From Brachypterus glaber (taxonomy: Eukaryota > Arthropoda > Insecta > Coleoptera > Kateretidae): 64,000 nt of DNA. The DNA is taken from NCBI GenBank assembly GCA_958510825.1, contig OY294045.1, positions 9,475,916 to 9,539,915 on the forward strand, in the 5' to 3' direction. How positions within the stretch are numbered: position 1 is the first letter of the stretch; each line of letters starts with the position of its first letter. The position numbers were made by a program, and so were the translations under genes. The notes beneath the pieces are model-generated. The model made no database searches and was not told the DNA's origin. It worked only from the letters and a program-made list of their open reading frames with translations. Positions 11,633 through 23,057 of this stretch are shown piece after piece.

Positions 11633-12480
11633 ATCATATTTTTTAGGTAAGTTTGATTTTTTTTAATATAACATAAGAAAACATTAAAAAGTAAGGTTAT
11701 GTCGTTTATTTATTTACATTTTACCCACTAATTTAAATTTCCCGGCTGATTTCTGACGTAACTTCCGATCAAAATGGAGGACTCGTAAATTTGTATATAA
11801 CCTTGAGATGACAGCTCATCTATCTATGTTCTTTGTCTATGCTCGATATATTTGTTCCAAAGGGCAGCCATACTAAATTTAATGTTTGCTTTAGTCAAAG
11901 CATTTAAAATTTAGCGAGTTATGACCTTGACTCTCATTTTGGGTAGGTCAATTGGTCTTGTTGCAAAGGTCACCCATACCAAATTTCAGGTTTTTCGGTT
12001 TAAAAGTTAGAAAATATTTCTATCAATTGAGGTAAAGCATCATAAAAATTTGTTTATAGGACTTTTCTCTCACACCATTTTTTATAAATTTTGAAGAAAT
12101 AACACCCCTATGTTTTTTTTTAAACAATAGGGTTCTTCGTCCGGATAGACAAACGGACAGAGAGGGGCGGACGGACAGACATACATACGAAAGGACAGAC
12201 GAACGAAAGTATAAGTATATAGAATTTCTTTTGTTGGCAGGTTTTTTACGATTTTAGAAATTTGAAAACGTATGATACTCTTCTACTCATAACACTGCGA
12301 AGGGTATAATAATACTATTGTTGTATGTAAATAGTAAGCAGATGTCGGAGAATTCAGAAGAGAAATGGTTTAAAAAAAGTTAAAAGCGTTGCTTAATCTG
12401 TTGTTACATCTGTGTTTAGCTTTATTTTAAAATATTTAATGATCTTATAAATAGCGAATTTAGAAATAAGGGAACGTTCA
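11633..12480. other. Repeat remnants, no gene seen
   Basis: Contains the probable right end of repeat D, a repeat-like segment with AAATTTCAGGTTTTTCGGTT, and a GGACAGACGAACGAAAG purine tract similar to the reverse strand of 3730-3770. Confidence 0.4.
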
Positions 12481-12671
12481 AGTATTACGTAACGCAACTT
12501 CGCGTTTTTCAAGGCTATAGAGATGTCATATTTTGGCTACCCCCTAACAGGGGGTGTGTTAGGGGGGGTAGCCAAAATATGAAATCTCTATAATCTATAA
12601 TAACGCGAGAACCAGGGTATGAAGTGTATGCATTTTGGTACAATTTGCGTTACGTGGTACTTGAACGTTCC
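12481..12671. mobile_element. Long-TIR MITE with ATAAG target duplication
   Basis: The termini are GGAACGTTCAAGTATTACGT and its near-exact inverse ending in GAACGTTCC. The perfect direct repeat ATAAG flanks it at 12476-12480 and 12672-12676. The two arms cover almost the whole 191 bp, including TATTTTGGCTACCCCC against GGGGGGTAGCCAAAATATG. One-ended relatives start at about 30318 and 51397. Confidence 0.8.
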
Positions 12672-12888
12672 ATAAGCTAATATGAGAACTTAAATAAAAG
12701 TAATTAAAATTGTAATATTTTTTATTTATTATTCAATAATTAAACTAGAAATAAATATTGTAAAATTCTTATTTAATAAGTACATACTTGTAATTACCTA
12801 CACAGTTATGTCATATCTTTTTTGTTTTATGTTGGCAAGATTTATTAATTACCACAAGTAATATCACTCTTTTTGTCATGTCGCCTAT

Positions 12889-12936
12889 AATAATGAATTT
12901 GTCATTGATAGGCCTATCAATGACAAATTCATTATT
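12889..12936. repeat. Perfect 48-bp palindrome, no spacer
   Basis: The 24-base arm AATAATGAATTTGTCATTGA + TAGG is followed immediately by its exact reverse complement, centred at GG|CC (12912/12913). The flanks do not extend the symmetry and no copy was noticed elsewhere in the window. Confidence 0.95.
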
Positions 12937-13685
12937 TTTATCCAACACCTCATTATAGTTAAGCATTTTACTTAAAAAGTTTTCATTTATACAAGACAAT
13001 TTAGATCACACATACACCCTCATCTCAAACTTTCTCGATTACGATCACGAAATCCACTACACTGAAACAAATGACGTTCTTGGCTCAAAGTAGTCAACAC
13101 TCTTGGCAGTTATTCTTTTAGCTTAAAATATGTGTATATTCAAACAAAAGTGTTTATCTTGTCCCAAAAAAAGTGTCGTATTTGAAATATTTTTAAAATT
13201 CTCTTGGACCTGGCTCATTTGAGCCAAAAACCATTTATCTTGTTTTAAGATTGTTAAAAATTAAATAATTTGAAATACTTTGGCGAAAGAATTTTTCTTT
13301 TGGGGAGAGGACCACTTGCATTTCACACGAGATCAAAGAATTTTAAGTTAAAGAATCAGAAAGATCTTGGCAAGTGAATTATATTTTCATGTTAAGAGAA
13401 GGCGCTTTTGGACGTATTCAAGAGTGCGAAGCATTTGGCCTAATTTCATATGCCATTACCCCAAAGTATCCTTTTTTTCAGTGTACACTCACAAAAAGAT
13501 CAAAAACGTCATCACCCAGTAATGGTGCCCACCAATTCAGGACAGATGCATTCCCAGCATCAGTGAGCTAGTCTCACTCCTCCCGCACCTCCCTCCCCTC
13601 CCAATCCCATCCCTCCACATCAACAACTTAAAAATGAATTTAAAATTATAACACTGTAAAACGTCGTAAGGTTTTTTAAAAATCC
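12937..13685. other. Intergenic stretch, no convincing gene
   Basis: Contains a 65-aa frame at 13374-13571 with an REGAFGRI segment but no following conserved residues, then a CT-rich tract CCTCCCTCCCCTCCC near 13590. No further structure was seen. Confidence 0.4.
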
Positions 13686-14056
13686 CAACGAACTAATTAC
13701 TCTTCTTTCTAGAATACGCATACCGTTAAAATAAAGTATCGCCAACATCTCGGTTTGTTTGTAAACAAATAGTAGGTACTTTCAGGCCTGAATAATAACA
13801 ATTACCAGTAACTGGTATTGTTGTCCCTGTTAGAACAAAGATGTGCGAGTAAGACAGACGAATGTTTATGTTGCCGACGTTTTTGTCAGTTTTAACGAAT
13901 GAAATGCCTATTCTAGAGAGAAGAGTAACTGGTATTGTTGTCCCTGTTAGAACAAAGATGTGCGAGTAAGACAGACGAATGTTTATGTTGCCGACGTTTT
14001 TGTCAGTTTTAACGAATGAAATGCCTATTCTAGAGAGAAGAGTTATTGGTTCGTTG
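13686..14056 (+). mobile_element. hAT-type MITE (CAACGAAC family), copy 3, with internal duplication
   Basis: Same termini as the other copies. The flanks are AAAAATCC and GAAAATCC, a 7/8 match. A 117-bp internal segment, starting AGTAACTGG at 13807 and again at 13924, is repeated in tandem with no difference I could see. The duplication creates the repetitive 149-aa minus frame across it, which is not a gene. Confidence 0.88.
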
Positions 14057-14328
14057 GAAAATCCCCTTCTTTCCCCAAAAATTCTACTTAACTTGTGCAG
14101 GACTTCTTTTCGTAGCTTGTAAAAGAAAACTTTTTGCAAAAATAAATATTTGATAAAATTTTTTACAACATTCAATACCTATTAATAATATTATGGGCTT
14201 CGGGGGTTAATTTTTCCTAGTATACATACATCTATATACATTATACATCTGTATAACATCTTACTTAACTCAATAGTGGTATGTAAATTTAGTTAAATAT
14301 TAATATCTTTTTTAGGGAATATGTACAA

Positions 14329-15104
14329 TAGGGTGGGCCGTTCTTATATAGGTGTTTTATTTTTTTTTTTATTTAAACATCCAATGTGGGGGAAAAGATG
14401 CGTCTTGCAAAGAGAAAAAAAGCGTATATTTTATTTTATTTATTTTTTCAATTTTTGTGCCCTCTACAAAGGAAAAATTAAAAAAAAAATAAAAATAAGA
14501 AAACATAATAAGAAAAATGTAAAAATTGTTTTATTGCAAAAAAAAGTAAGTTTTACAACCGAAAATAACATTTACAAACATTATAGGCCATATTTTAAGC
14601 CACTCTATATTCTGCTTTGTGGTGGAAGTGAGGCATAATTTCACTTGATTAAACTCGTGAATATCCCCAAAAATTGGTCCGAAAAAATAAAAAAATATGT
14701 GTGCAAATGAAGAATTTTATAAGCTTTAAAATGATGTATCATAAGACCCCCCTTTCTGTTTAAAAATTCCCCCCCCTTGACCCCTGTCTCCATCGTGCCC
14801 CCTAAGTATACCAAATATATACCAAAAAAATACCTGGGTTTTGTTATTTCTGTGTTCCAAATTTCAAGTTGATATCTTAAGCCTTTTAAAAGTTAGAAGG
14901 GGGAGGTGGACTTTTGACACGCTGTGTATACATTACAAATGCGAAGAAATTCGATATTTTCATTAATATTAAAGGCTTTGTAGAAGGCTCAAGATGACCT
15001 TTAATCTCATTCTGCTTTTGCACACACATTAGGCATATTAGAAGCCATATTTTGGCGGGTATTGCTTTTTGAAATTCCAGATTTCAATTTTTCGGCCCAC
15101 CCTA
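14329..15104. mobile_element. hAT-type non-autonomous element (TAGGGTGGGCCG termini)
   Basis: The termini TAGGGTGGGCCG and CGGCCCACCCTA are exact inverses. The perfect 8-bp repeat ATGTACAA flanks them at 14321-14328 and 15105-15112. The body contains a segment (about 14655-14940, with GACACGCTGTGTA) also present at about 44760-45010, so it may carry an older insertion. The 105-aa frame at 14321-14638 is AT-rich noise. A left-end relative starts near 16969 and another near 16254. Confidence 0.9.
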
Positions 15105-15198
15105 ATGTACAATCATAATCACATAGCTAAAGTTTGTTGTAGTTTACTGAAGATAAAATTTTCTAATAAAAATAAAGATAATATTTTTAATTCACATC

Positions 15199-16023
15199 GA
15201 TATCCACTACCCGGTATATTTCCAGTTGTAGTCCAGTCTTCAGGTCAATAAAAAAGCCTTTACCTGGAAATAATTCAGGGAGTTTTGATTTACGGTTTAT
15301 TGGGTAGGGCTTGGGGCCGCAAATAAAAAATCAATTTTGAGACATTGAACTCGATTTGGAACTGTTATTTTTTTAACTTGTTTTTCACAAAAACGGATTT
15401 TTAAAAGATCTCTTAAACGTTACACTATACGTTTTTAGATTTTTAATTTTTTTTTCTCTAAAAACCAAAATTGTTCTTTATCGTCGGTTAGCCATGCCCC
15501 TTAGAACATTTTGGGTGAAAATTAAAAAAACTATCTGGCACTTTATTTTTAATTTACCTAAAATTATTTTTTTAATAATAATTCACACATTTGTGCCCCA
15601 TTATGTCGAGTAAACCGATTTTCGAATGAATCACCATTGTATTAAGCATAAAAATCACCTTCCTAACCAAGTTATAAAGAAAAATCTAACACCCTACAAT
15701 GTAACGTTTAAGGCGGTGCCATGAATTAGCTATAAGTCGTACAAAAAAAAAATACATGACACAAAAAATGTTGGAGATTTGGTCCTCTTTTTTTTGTCCT
15801 AGGATGCACCGATCTTGAGATATTTTAAAAAGTCCGTCTTTTGTGAAAATACGTTAAAAAATAACAGTTCCAAATCGAGTTCAATGTCGCAAAATTGTTT
15901 ATTTGCTGCTTTAAACCCTACCCAATAAACCAAAAATCTAAACTCTCTGAATTATTTCCAGGTAAAGCCTATTAACTTGAAGATTGGACTATAACTAGAA
16001 ATACGCCGGGTACTGTTGATATC
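15199..16023. mobile_element. Foldback element, about 0.82 kb
   Basis: The outer arms of about 220 bp are imperfect inverses: ACTACCCGGTATATTTCCAG at left against GAAATACGCCGGGTACTG at right. The similarity continues through GCCTTTACCTGGAAATAATT and the AACTCGATTTGGAACTGTTA stretch. No coding sequence is present. Target duplications are not clear. Confidence 0.75.
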
Positions 16024-16253
16024 TCAGTTATGAAGTATATTTCCGGGATGGGACACCTGTTTAAAGTGAAGGAACTGCATAACTATTTATCTCTAATGCG
16101 ACTTATTAGCTTTTAAGCTTTAAAAACATATTCAAGAAATTACTTAGATGACACATGTTTGGTTACTTAACTGGTTTTTAGAGTTGTCAACTCTATTACT
16201 ACAAAGATTACTTATCTTAATTTTTTTTATTAATTGACTTTTTATATGTATAT

Positions 16254-17150
16254 TAGGGTGGACCGTTCCTATACGGGGTCCCAAGATATGAAAAAAAGTT
16301 TCTATAAGGGGTGGTCCGGAAATGATCCCTAAGGGAGCTACGGCCCTTTGAAGATGAAAAATTGAATGGGGTACAAATAAGAGCATTAATAAAATTTTAA
16401 TGCTGCAGTGTTATTCTTCTTTAAAAAAAGTCCAAACCCTGCAGCATTAAAATTTTATTACTGTGCAAAAAAGTATTCTTCACAAAAATACCTAAATTTA
16501 ATATTAAAGGAGTAATAGCCTTTTAAAAAGTAACGTTTTTGGTGGCACAAAATGTTATTTCCTCTTAATTGATTTTTTATTTTTTTTTGGAAACGGTTTG
16601 GACTCAAGAAATCTATTTTTATTACAAAAAATCCAAAAAAACTACACATAAAAAAGTTTGGGGCAAAAATGTGTTAAGCCTGACATATTTTGTCCGTCTA
16701 GGCACGCCTCTGGATAAATTTAAAAAAATAAATTAACATAAACTTATTGTACTTATTAATACATGCAAAAGCTCGTCGCTCTAGCTTAAAGGGTACCAGA
16801 GTTATTAATTAAAAACCTTATGTTTATTACAATTTTAAAGAGCCGTAACTCCCTTAGGGCTCATTTCCGGACCAAACTTTATAGGAGCTTTTTTAAATAT
16901 TTTTTGGATGTAGAATCACCTCTTAAATTTTGGCATGCCAGTTATTGATTACCCTGTATGTATATTAGAGTGGGCCTTTCCTATATAGGTGTTTTATTTT
17001 TTTTTTAATTTGAAAATCCAATGGGGGTGGGGGGAAGATGCGTCTTGCATAGAGAAAAAAAGCGTATATTTTATTTTTCAATTTTTGTGCCCTCTACAAA
17101 GGTGTGCATTTTGTAACTTTTAGGAAAAATGTTAAAAAAAAATAAAAATA
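16254..17150. repeat. Remnants of TAGGGTGG-type hAT elements
   Basis: TAGGGTGGACCG begins at about 16254 and TAGAGTGGGCC at about 16969. The second matches the first ~150 bp of the 14329 element (AAGATGCGTCTTGCA...GTGCCCTCTACAAAGG) and then breaks off. The intervening DNA carries 'TAACTCCCTTAGGGCTCATT', a motif shared with about 8750. The 80- and 63-aa minus frames are not genes. Confidence 0.55.
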
Positions 17151-17180
17151 AGACAGTTTGATAAGGCTAGACCCCCCTCC

Positions 17181-17312
17181 CATTAGCATCAAAAACACCA
17201 AACAAACGAAAAAAACAAAACAAACCAAAGAATTAGGTTATGTTACGTCGGACGTGAAAATAGCGAGTTCATATAGAACACGCTATTTCTACGTCCGACG
17301 TACAAGAAGCTG
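17181..17312. repeat. Left direct repeat and hairpin beside the 17.4-18.2 kb LINE fragment
   Basis: A segment AGCATCAAAAACACCAAACA through TTACGTCGGACGTGAAAATAG recurs at 18281-18353. Immediately after it, GTCGGACGTGAAAATAGCG is followed by CGCTATTTCTACGTCCGAC, a strong hairpin. A (TTTA)n tract follows at 17313-17336. Confidence 0.65.
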
Positions 17313-18185
17313 TTTATTTATTTATTTATTTATTATAGAATCCCTATAGGTAAAATACCCATTTACAGAGTTCTTTACTTAATTTTGTTACAAAAATATT
17401 AATATATACATATATATCTAAATTATTATTTATTTACTAAACTATTTTTTTTTACTAAACTAAAGTTTGATTTGAAATCTTTGCTTATAACTAGGACTAG
17501 AATAGATCACAATTGACTAAAAATTAGTGATACTTTTTATAGATGCAATGCTACAATTAAATATATCCAAGTTGTGATGAATACAGTTGTAGTTTCTACA
17601 CATTACATTCACTGGCGAAAATGTATGAATATTTGTTCTGCTTTTACCAATATAAAAAACCCGCGAATTTCAAGACGAATTTCTTGGTACATTTAGATTC
17701 AGCATACTAAGAAGATCCGGACAGTCAATCTTATAATGTAACAATTTATGTAGAAAGACTACAGAGTGTTGCTTACGCCTAATATATAGGGGTAAGAGAG
17801 AATGACCCTGTAATAAGACCTCGTTTGGTATACCTCTCAGAGAATAAACCCCATGATTTCTGTAATAAAGAAATTTTAAATATTTTCTTTGTATATTTTC
17901 AATTAATTCGATTTGGACATTGTAGTCGGGAGCAAACAAGGGAGCAATACTCTAAAGTGGATCTCACATAGGATATGTATAGCATGTTTAAAGTTTCGAT
18001 ATTATTAATTAATTAATTTACGCATTTCTTATAATAAACCCAAGGGAACGGTTGGCCTTGGTTACAATATTATCAATATATGTTTTAAAGGAAAGTTCTT
18101 TATCAAATGTTACCCCTAGATCTTTTATTGTTTGAGGTCTGCTTAAAATGATGCTATTGATCTGGTAATCAAATATAATAGGTGT
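17313..18185 (-). pseudogene. LINE reverse transcriptase C-terminal fragment
   Basis: Reading down the - strand from about 18185, one frame gives a block with IKDLGVTFDKELSF and TKANRSLGFIIRNA. After at least one frameshift, a second frame at 17670-17939 gives APDYNVQIELIENIQRKYLK and then LHYKIDCPDLLSMLNLNVP. This order is the usual segment after the catalytic domain in jockey/CR1-like non-LTR elements. The catalytic FADD-box region is absent. The 3' end is marked by a (TTTA)n tract. The fragment sits between two roughly 75-bp direct repeats (17181 and 18281). Confidence 0.75.
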
Positions 18186-18280
18186 TTTTTTTGTCTGTCT
18201 GTTTCCACGTCCAGTATTTTTTTTTGTCGATTTTTAGGTTTTTTAAAGCTTTTAGAGTATATTTTTCGTTTTTCGTTTTT

Positions 18281-18353
18281 AGCATCAAAAACACCAAACA
18301 GACGAAAATACTAAAACAAAACAAATAATTTTGTTACGTCCGACGTGAAAATA
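18281..18353. repeat. Right direct repeat beside the LINE fragment
   Basis: Second copy of the AGCATCAAAAACACCAAACA ... CGTCCGACGTGAAAATAG segment at 17181. It lacks the second hairpin arm. Confidence 0.65.
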
Positions 18354-18370
18354 GTCACTGTAATAATTAC

Positions 18371-18786
18371 ACAGGTTTACAAAAAAAAAGTCAGGACTAT
18401 TTGACCGGACTATGGTATTCCTAGGTATTTTGGCGCCCTGAATCAGATCCCGGGGTCAGTTTTGCCCCATCACGTCAGGAAAACGAGATTTCAAGGTCAT
18501 TTGAGGTCAAAATGGTGATTTTTTGGAAGCGGCCCCGCGACAATATCTCAAGCGACCTGTTAACTTCACGGGTAACTGTGTAGGTCTTGAATACTTTCTG
18601 AACGTTGAGATGTTGTCCCGGGGCCGTTCCCAAAAAATCACCATTTTGACCTCCAAATGACCTTGAAATCTCGTTTTCCTGACGTGATGGGGCAAAACTG
18701 ACCCCGGGATCTGATTCAGGGCGCCAAAATGCCTAGGAATACCATGGTCCGGTCAAATAGTTCTGACTTTTTTTTTGTAAACCTGT
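18371..18786. mobile_element. GC-rich foldback MITE, 416 bp
   Basis: Two arms of about 180 bp (18371-18552 and 18605-18786) are near-perfect inverses. They begin ACAGGTTTAC / GTAAACCTGT and run through CTATTTGACCGGACTATGG, GCGCCCTGAATCAGATCCC and GGTCAAAATGGTGATTTTTT. Only about 50 bp separate them. The arms are far more GC-rich than the surroundings. No target duplication is obvious. The 62-aa minus frame is incidental. Confidence 0.88.
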
Positions 18787-19418
18787 CTTATTAATATTAT
18801 TAATTTATTAAATTATTTACTTTTTTATTTAAAATTTTTGTAGGCCTCTCATGTAATTGCAAATTGCTCCCTATCAAAATGTAAATTTATATTACTTAAT
18901 TTCTATACTTACAATAATATAACGGTCTTGAAAGCCCTCTAAAAATTGTATGTTTCCATAAATAACCATTATAAAAAGACGTGGCTTGAATCTTAATCGA
19001 TTATTTAAAAAAGACTTAATATATTATTTTCCAGTTAAACTGCTATTAAATAAAATTAATCTGAAAAATTATCTATAGTGAAAGCGAGAAATAATAATAA
19101 ATCAATTTTCATGTTCCTTTAAATTATTATCACAAGAGCTAAGAAAAAAAGGGTCACTTAGTAATTTGTATAATAAACAGATTAACGTTACTCCTGTTTC
19201 AAAAATGAGAACCTGCAGTAAATTTTTTAAGGTCCAAATCATAAAATACGAAAAATTTCCTTTCTAACTATTTCTACCGTGTCTTCACTTTAAAGGGAGC
19301 CGAGATATTTAGATTCAAAAATACACCTATAGCAAGGTAGATAATTTAAATTAGCGTTACGTATAATTTAATAACATGGTAAGCGTTATCAACACGGTAA
19401 AAATAAATTACATTAAAT

Positions 19419-19635
19419 TACATAGTCCGTAAATGGTAATATGTTGCCATAGACCGGAATGGTAAAAATTACATAGTCCGCAATGGTAATGTTTTGCATA
19501 GACCGGAACAGTAAAAATTACATAATCCATAATGGTAATATTTTGCATAGACCGGAACGGTAAAAATTACATAGTCTAGAATGGTAATATTTTGCATAGA
19601 CCGGAACCCTAAAAATTACATAGTCCAGAATGGTT
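19419..19635. repeat. 49-bp tandem repeat, about 4.3 units
   Basis: The unit begins ACATAGTCCGCAATGGTAAT and contains TTTGCATAGACCGG. Units differ at a few positions. A related fragment, GCATAGTCTAGAATAGTAAA, reappears at about 20250 beyond the 10-bp array, so both arrays may belong to one larger element spanning about 19380-20340. Confidence 0.85.
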
Positions 19636-20100
19636 TGGACTTTTTGACAGACTTGAAATTTGAAAAAAAATATTTACTGCTTAGAAAATTTTTTTTCCAA
19701 ATTTCAAGTCTCTGTGTCAAAGCTTTTTTGAAATATCGTAGCGTAAATTTCATTTGGTTTAATAAACCAAACGATTTGCACCCTTAATAGTAGTATAAAC
19801 TGCTTACATCTTTCTTTAAAGATCTATTGGTTGATAAAGATCGTAATTTATAATGAATGTAAATTTTAGGCCACAAATAAAGCATTTAATTATCGTACCT
19901 AAATAATATTTACCTTTTTTTACACTTTTAACACTTTAACCTAGCAGGATGCGTCACTATCTCTCTAACAATAACAATATTAAACGGTCCGTCTCATGAT
20001 GCGACATTGTCTTGGTTATTGTCCAAAGCGCACGCGCGTCTTAAAATAACATAGCCCGACATTGTAAAATCATGTAAAAATATGTAAATCAATGTAAATA

Positions 20101-20230
20101 CATTTTTTTACATTATTTTACATTCTTTTACATTCTTTTACATTCTTTTACATTCTTTTACATTCTTTTACATTCTTATACATTCTTTTACATTCTTTTA
20201 CATTCTTTTACATTATTTTAAATCCTTTTA
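20101..20230. repeat. 10-bp minisatellite (CATTCTTTTA)13
   Basis: Thirteen consecutive decamers, most exactly CATTCTTTTA, with a few variants (CATTATTTTA, CATTCTTATA). Confidence 0.95.
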
Positions 20231-20339
20231 CATAAATTCATAAAATATGCATAGTCTAGAATAGTAAATTTACTATTCCGTACTATGTAAATTCATGTAT
20301 TTTTACATTATTTTACATGCAGTTTTTACAGTGTATAGG

Positions 20340-21006
20340 CTCAAATAACCGTAAGACATTACATAAAATGATTGTCGGCTATATTTTATATGTGTCTTAA
20401 AGTACATTTAAATTAAGCTATTTTCAAATTGCTAGACTCCGAATCCGGTTCCTTTGGGTGCTAGAAGATCCAAAAGCTATGGCAATGAGCTACCAAAAAA
20501 TCTATTTTTAACTTGCCGAGTCATATACATATCATTTAATACATTCAGATTAAGCTATTTTCATAGTTATACACCCAAGGGATAAGAACAGTCTTTAAAA
20601 AGTGCCTTTAAAATATGTGATACCTAACTTTTTAAAGATTAAATGAAAATTAAAGAGAGTTTTTAGTGTAGACATGACAAAAATTCTTTTTTTTAACTCT
20701 TAGCCTAGTGAATAATTGGGTAAAACTGTGAAAATAGACTAATCTATATGTAATAAATGTAATTTGTTTGACTCGGTAAGTTAAAAATATATTTGTCGGG
20801 GACCCCATTTCACCACCTTTTCGAGGCTTCTAGAACCCGATCCAGGACCTGACGATTTGGCATGTTTGTAGAGCTTTATTTAAATGATTTTTTTCCAGAA
20901 AAGAACTACCTGCGTTTTTGGATAATCTGACATGCTGAATCAAGTTATTTTCTTTCGGCTAAATTCATAACTGTCAAAAAATGAAAGTTAAAAATATTTT
21001 AAACTA
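20340..21006. other. Intergenic stretch, no gene seen
   Basis: No recognisable protein. A GGACCTGACGATTTGGCATG segment near 20840 is unassigned. Confidence 0.45.
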
Positions 21007-21217
21007 TGGTATGTTTCATCAAGCAAGAGAGTAAATTAAAAATCGCACAGTAAATATTTTTACAACAGGTTTGAATAGTATATGTTTGTGTATATAATAT
21101 AGTTATGTTTAATAAAATAAACTACGCAGTATATTCGCACATCCAATATTCGAATCTGTTTTGAAAATATTCACTGTGTGATTTTTAATTTACTATCTTG
21201 CTTGATGAAACAGACCA
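21007..21217. mobile_element. TA-flanked MITE (TGGTCTGTTT family), copy 1
   Basis: The left end TGGTATGTTTCATCAAGCAA and right end TTGCTTGATGAAACAGACCA form inverted repeats that continue through TAAATTAAAAATCGCACAGT. TA dinucleotides flank both ends, as for Tc1/mariner-type elements. Other copies are at 21681-21882 and 49885-50095. Confidence 0.82.
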
Positions 21218-21680
21218 TAGTTTAATGTAACTACTCTCAATTCGTTTTAGTGTTAATAAGAGTATTTTTACCCTGTGCTCATGTCATAAAACAAATAAGA
21301 AAAAAAAATGAAAAATCATGTTTTAAACATTAATCCGACATTATTGCTTTATAAATATGATACTGAATTATTTTCTAGTACCCTGAAGTTTATTACATTT
21401 TTACAAATGAATTATGAGGGTTCCGATTTCAAGTTCTGTCGACACCTATACATAGTATAGGATCGGTGCCAAGCCGACTTTGATTTATATTTTTTCATTG
21501 TATTATTGTATTTAGCATGCTAATAAAACATTATATGGTTATATATCGATAGCCCAGTTATCTGACATGCCTAAGTTATTAAGTCAGGTTTTAATAGGCA
21601 CAGGTAAAATGTTATGAGCACATTCCAATAGTTATACGTGATACTACTGATACTACAATTTATGAATGAGTTATGGACTA

Positions 21681-21882
21681 TGGTCTGTTTTTTCAAGCAA
21701 GATAGTAAATTAAAAATCGCTCAGTAAATATTTTTACAACAGGTTTGAATAGTATACGTTTGTGTATATAATATAGTTAGGTTTTATAAAATAAACTACG
21801 TAGTGTATTCGCGCATCGAATATTCGAATCTGTTTTGAAAATATTCACTGTGCGATTTTTAATTGCTTGAAAAAACAGACCA
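21681..21882. mobile_element. TA-flanked MITE (TGGTCTGTTT family), copy 2
   Basis: Same family as 21007-21217, about 460 bp downstream in the same orientation. The right arm has lost about 12 bp of the TAAATTACTATC segment. TA flanks both ends. The 72-aa minus frame beside it is not a gene. Confidence 0.82.
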
Positions 21883-22804
21883 TAGATATTTAATTTAGCT
21901 GTAATTTTGCTCATTTTATTTTTAACTCCTAAATTACAAAACATCGAAATTTGAGCCAATATGACCGTGGCCCAAAAACTTCCCTTGTGTGCCATGTTCT
22001 TTTGCAGCTATTTTAAATCTGCCATATTGAAATTTTTAATTTTGACAGTAAATTTGATTTTAGTAATAACAAAAACTCCCGATTCAAGTGTTTAAAAAAA
22101 TATTTTGGCTAAATACATCCAATACAGAAAAATACCTCAGATATTATCCAAATTTTTCAAAGACGGATTCGGATAAGGATAAAAATACTTAAGAAAAAGT
22201 AAGTGTGGCTGCTAGAAGTATCAATTTCTTAAGTTTATCTAAGGTAGTCTGTCTGATTACTCTAATACCAGTTATTTCCTACATTTTTCTTGATGTAGTC
22301 ACCCTTTTTCTGTTCTATCAATGATTGATTCTGTACATAGCTTTAAGGTGGTTTTCTTGTAACTTTTTTTACTCAACTCCATTTTAGAATAGCCATTATT
22401 GTAACTACATTGGTAATACATGTTCTAGCTCTTATGACGGAAGTTTTTTTTTCTTTTTTCCTTACTTTTAACAACGTTAGGACCTAACATGGTCATTCCA
22501 CTACACTTTTTTTAATAATTACCACCGCTGTTGTATATAACAAACATCAATATTTTGATATTTAAAGATTTAGACCCACTAGATTAAAAGATTTACATGC
22601 ATGCATTTGTGAAAGCGCTACTCTACACGAACTGGACTTTTTGCTATCTTTGCCTTGGCAATTGTTCTCTTCAAGGTCCCTAGCAGTTATCGTTTTTCTG
22701 ACGTTGTTATTCTAACATACTTTGGTCTTCCTTTTCTTCTTTTCTGTCGTGGGTTCTGCTCCAAATATTTAAAGGCCAACGTTTCTCGCTATTTAAAAAG
22801 TTAA

Positions 22805-23053
22805 GTACCGTAATTTCACACAACTATAGTCCAGCCACACAACAATAGTCCATGTTTTAATTCCACCCCCAGGGGGCTAGGGGTAATTATTTTTAAATTT
22901 TTACAATTTTTTATGGAAGTTAGTGTATAGGGGTATACATCAACACGTTTTACATATGGACATAGACCTGGAATGGCATAGGCATGGACTATAGGTGTGT
23001 GGTTGGACTATAGTTGTGTGATTCTGGACTATTGTTGTGTGAAATTACGGTAC
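22805..23053. mobile_element. Harbinger-like MITE with TAA target duplication
   Basis: The termini GTACCGTAATTTCACACAAC and GTTGTGTGAAATTACGGTAC are exact inverses. TAA flanks both sides (22802-22804, 23054-23056). Subterminal copies of CTATAGT..TGTGTG occur on both arms. A 3-bp TAA/TTA duplication fits the PIF/Harbinger superfamily, but with so short a duplication the assignment is tentative. Confidence 0.7.
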
Positions 23054-23057
23054 TAAT

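Noticed and set aside
13374..13571. 65-aa frame with REGAFGRI, similar to a kinase glycine loop
   Set aside because: No invariant lysine or other kinase motif follows, there are no convincing splice sites, and the rest is low-complexity.
13726..14175. 149-aa minus frame with a repeated ISFVKTDKNVGNINIR segment
   Set aside because: The sequence is the translated hAT-type MITE. The same reading appears in copy 4, and the repeat comes from the 117-bp duplication.
20101..20230. CRISPR-like array
   Set aside because: The units are contiguous decamers with no spacers, and the context is eukaryotic.
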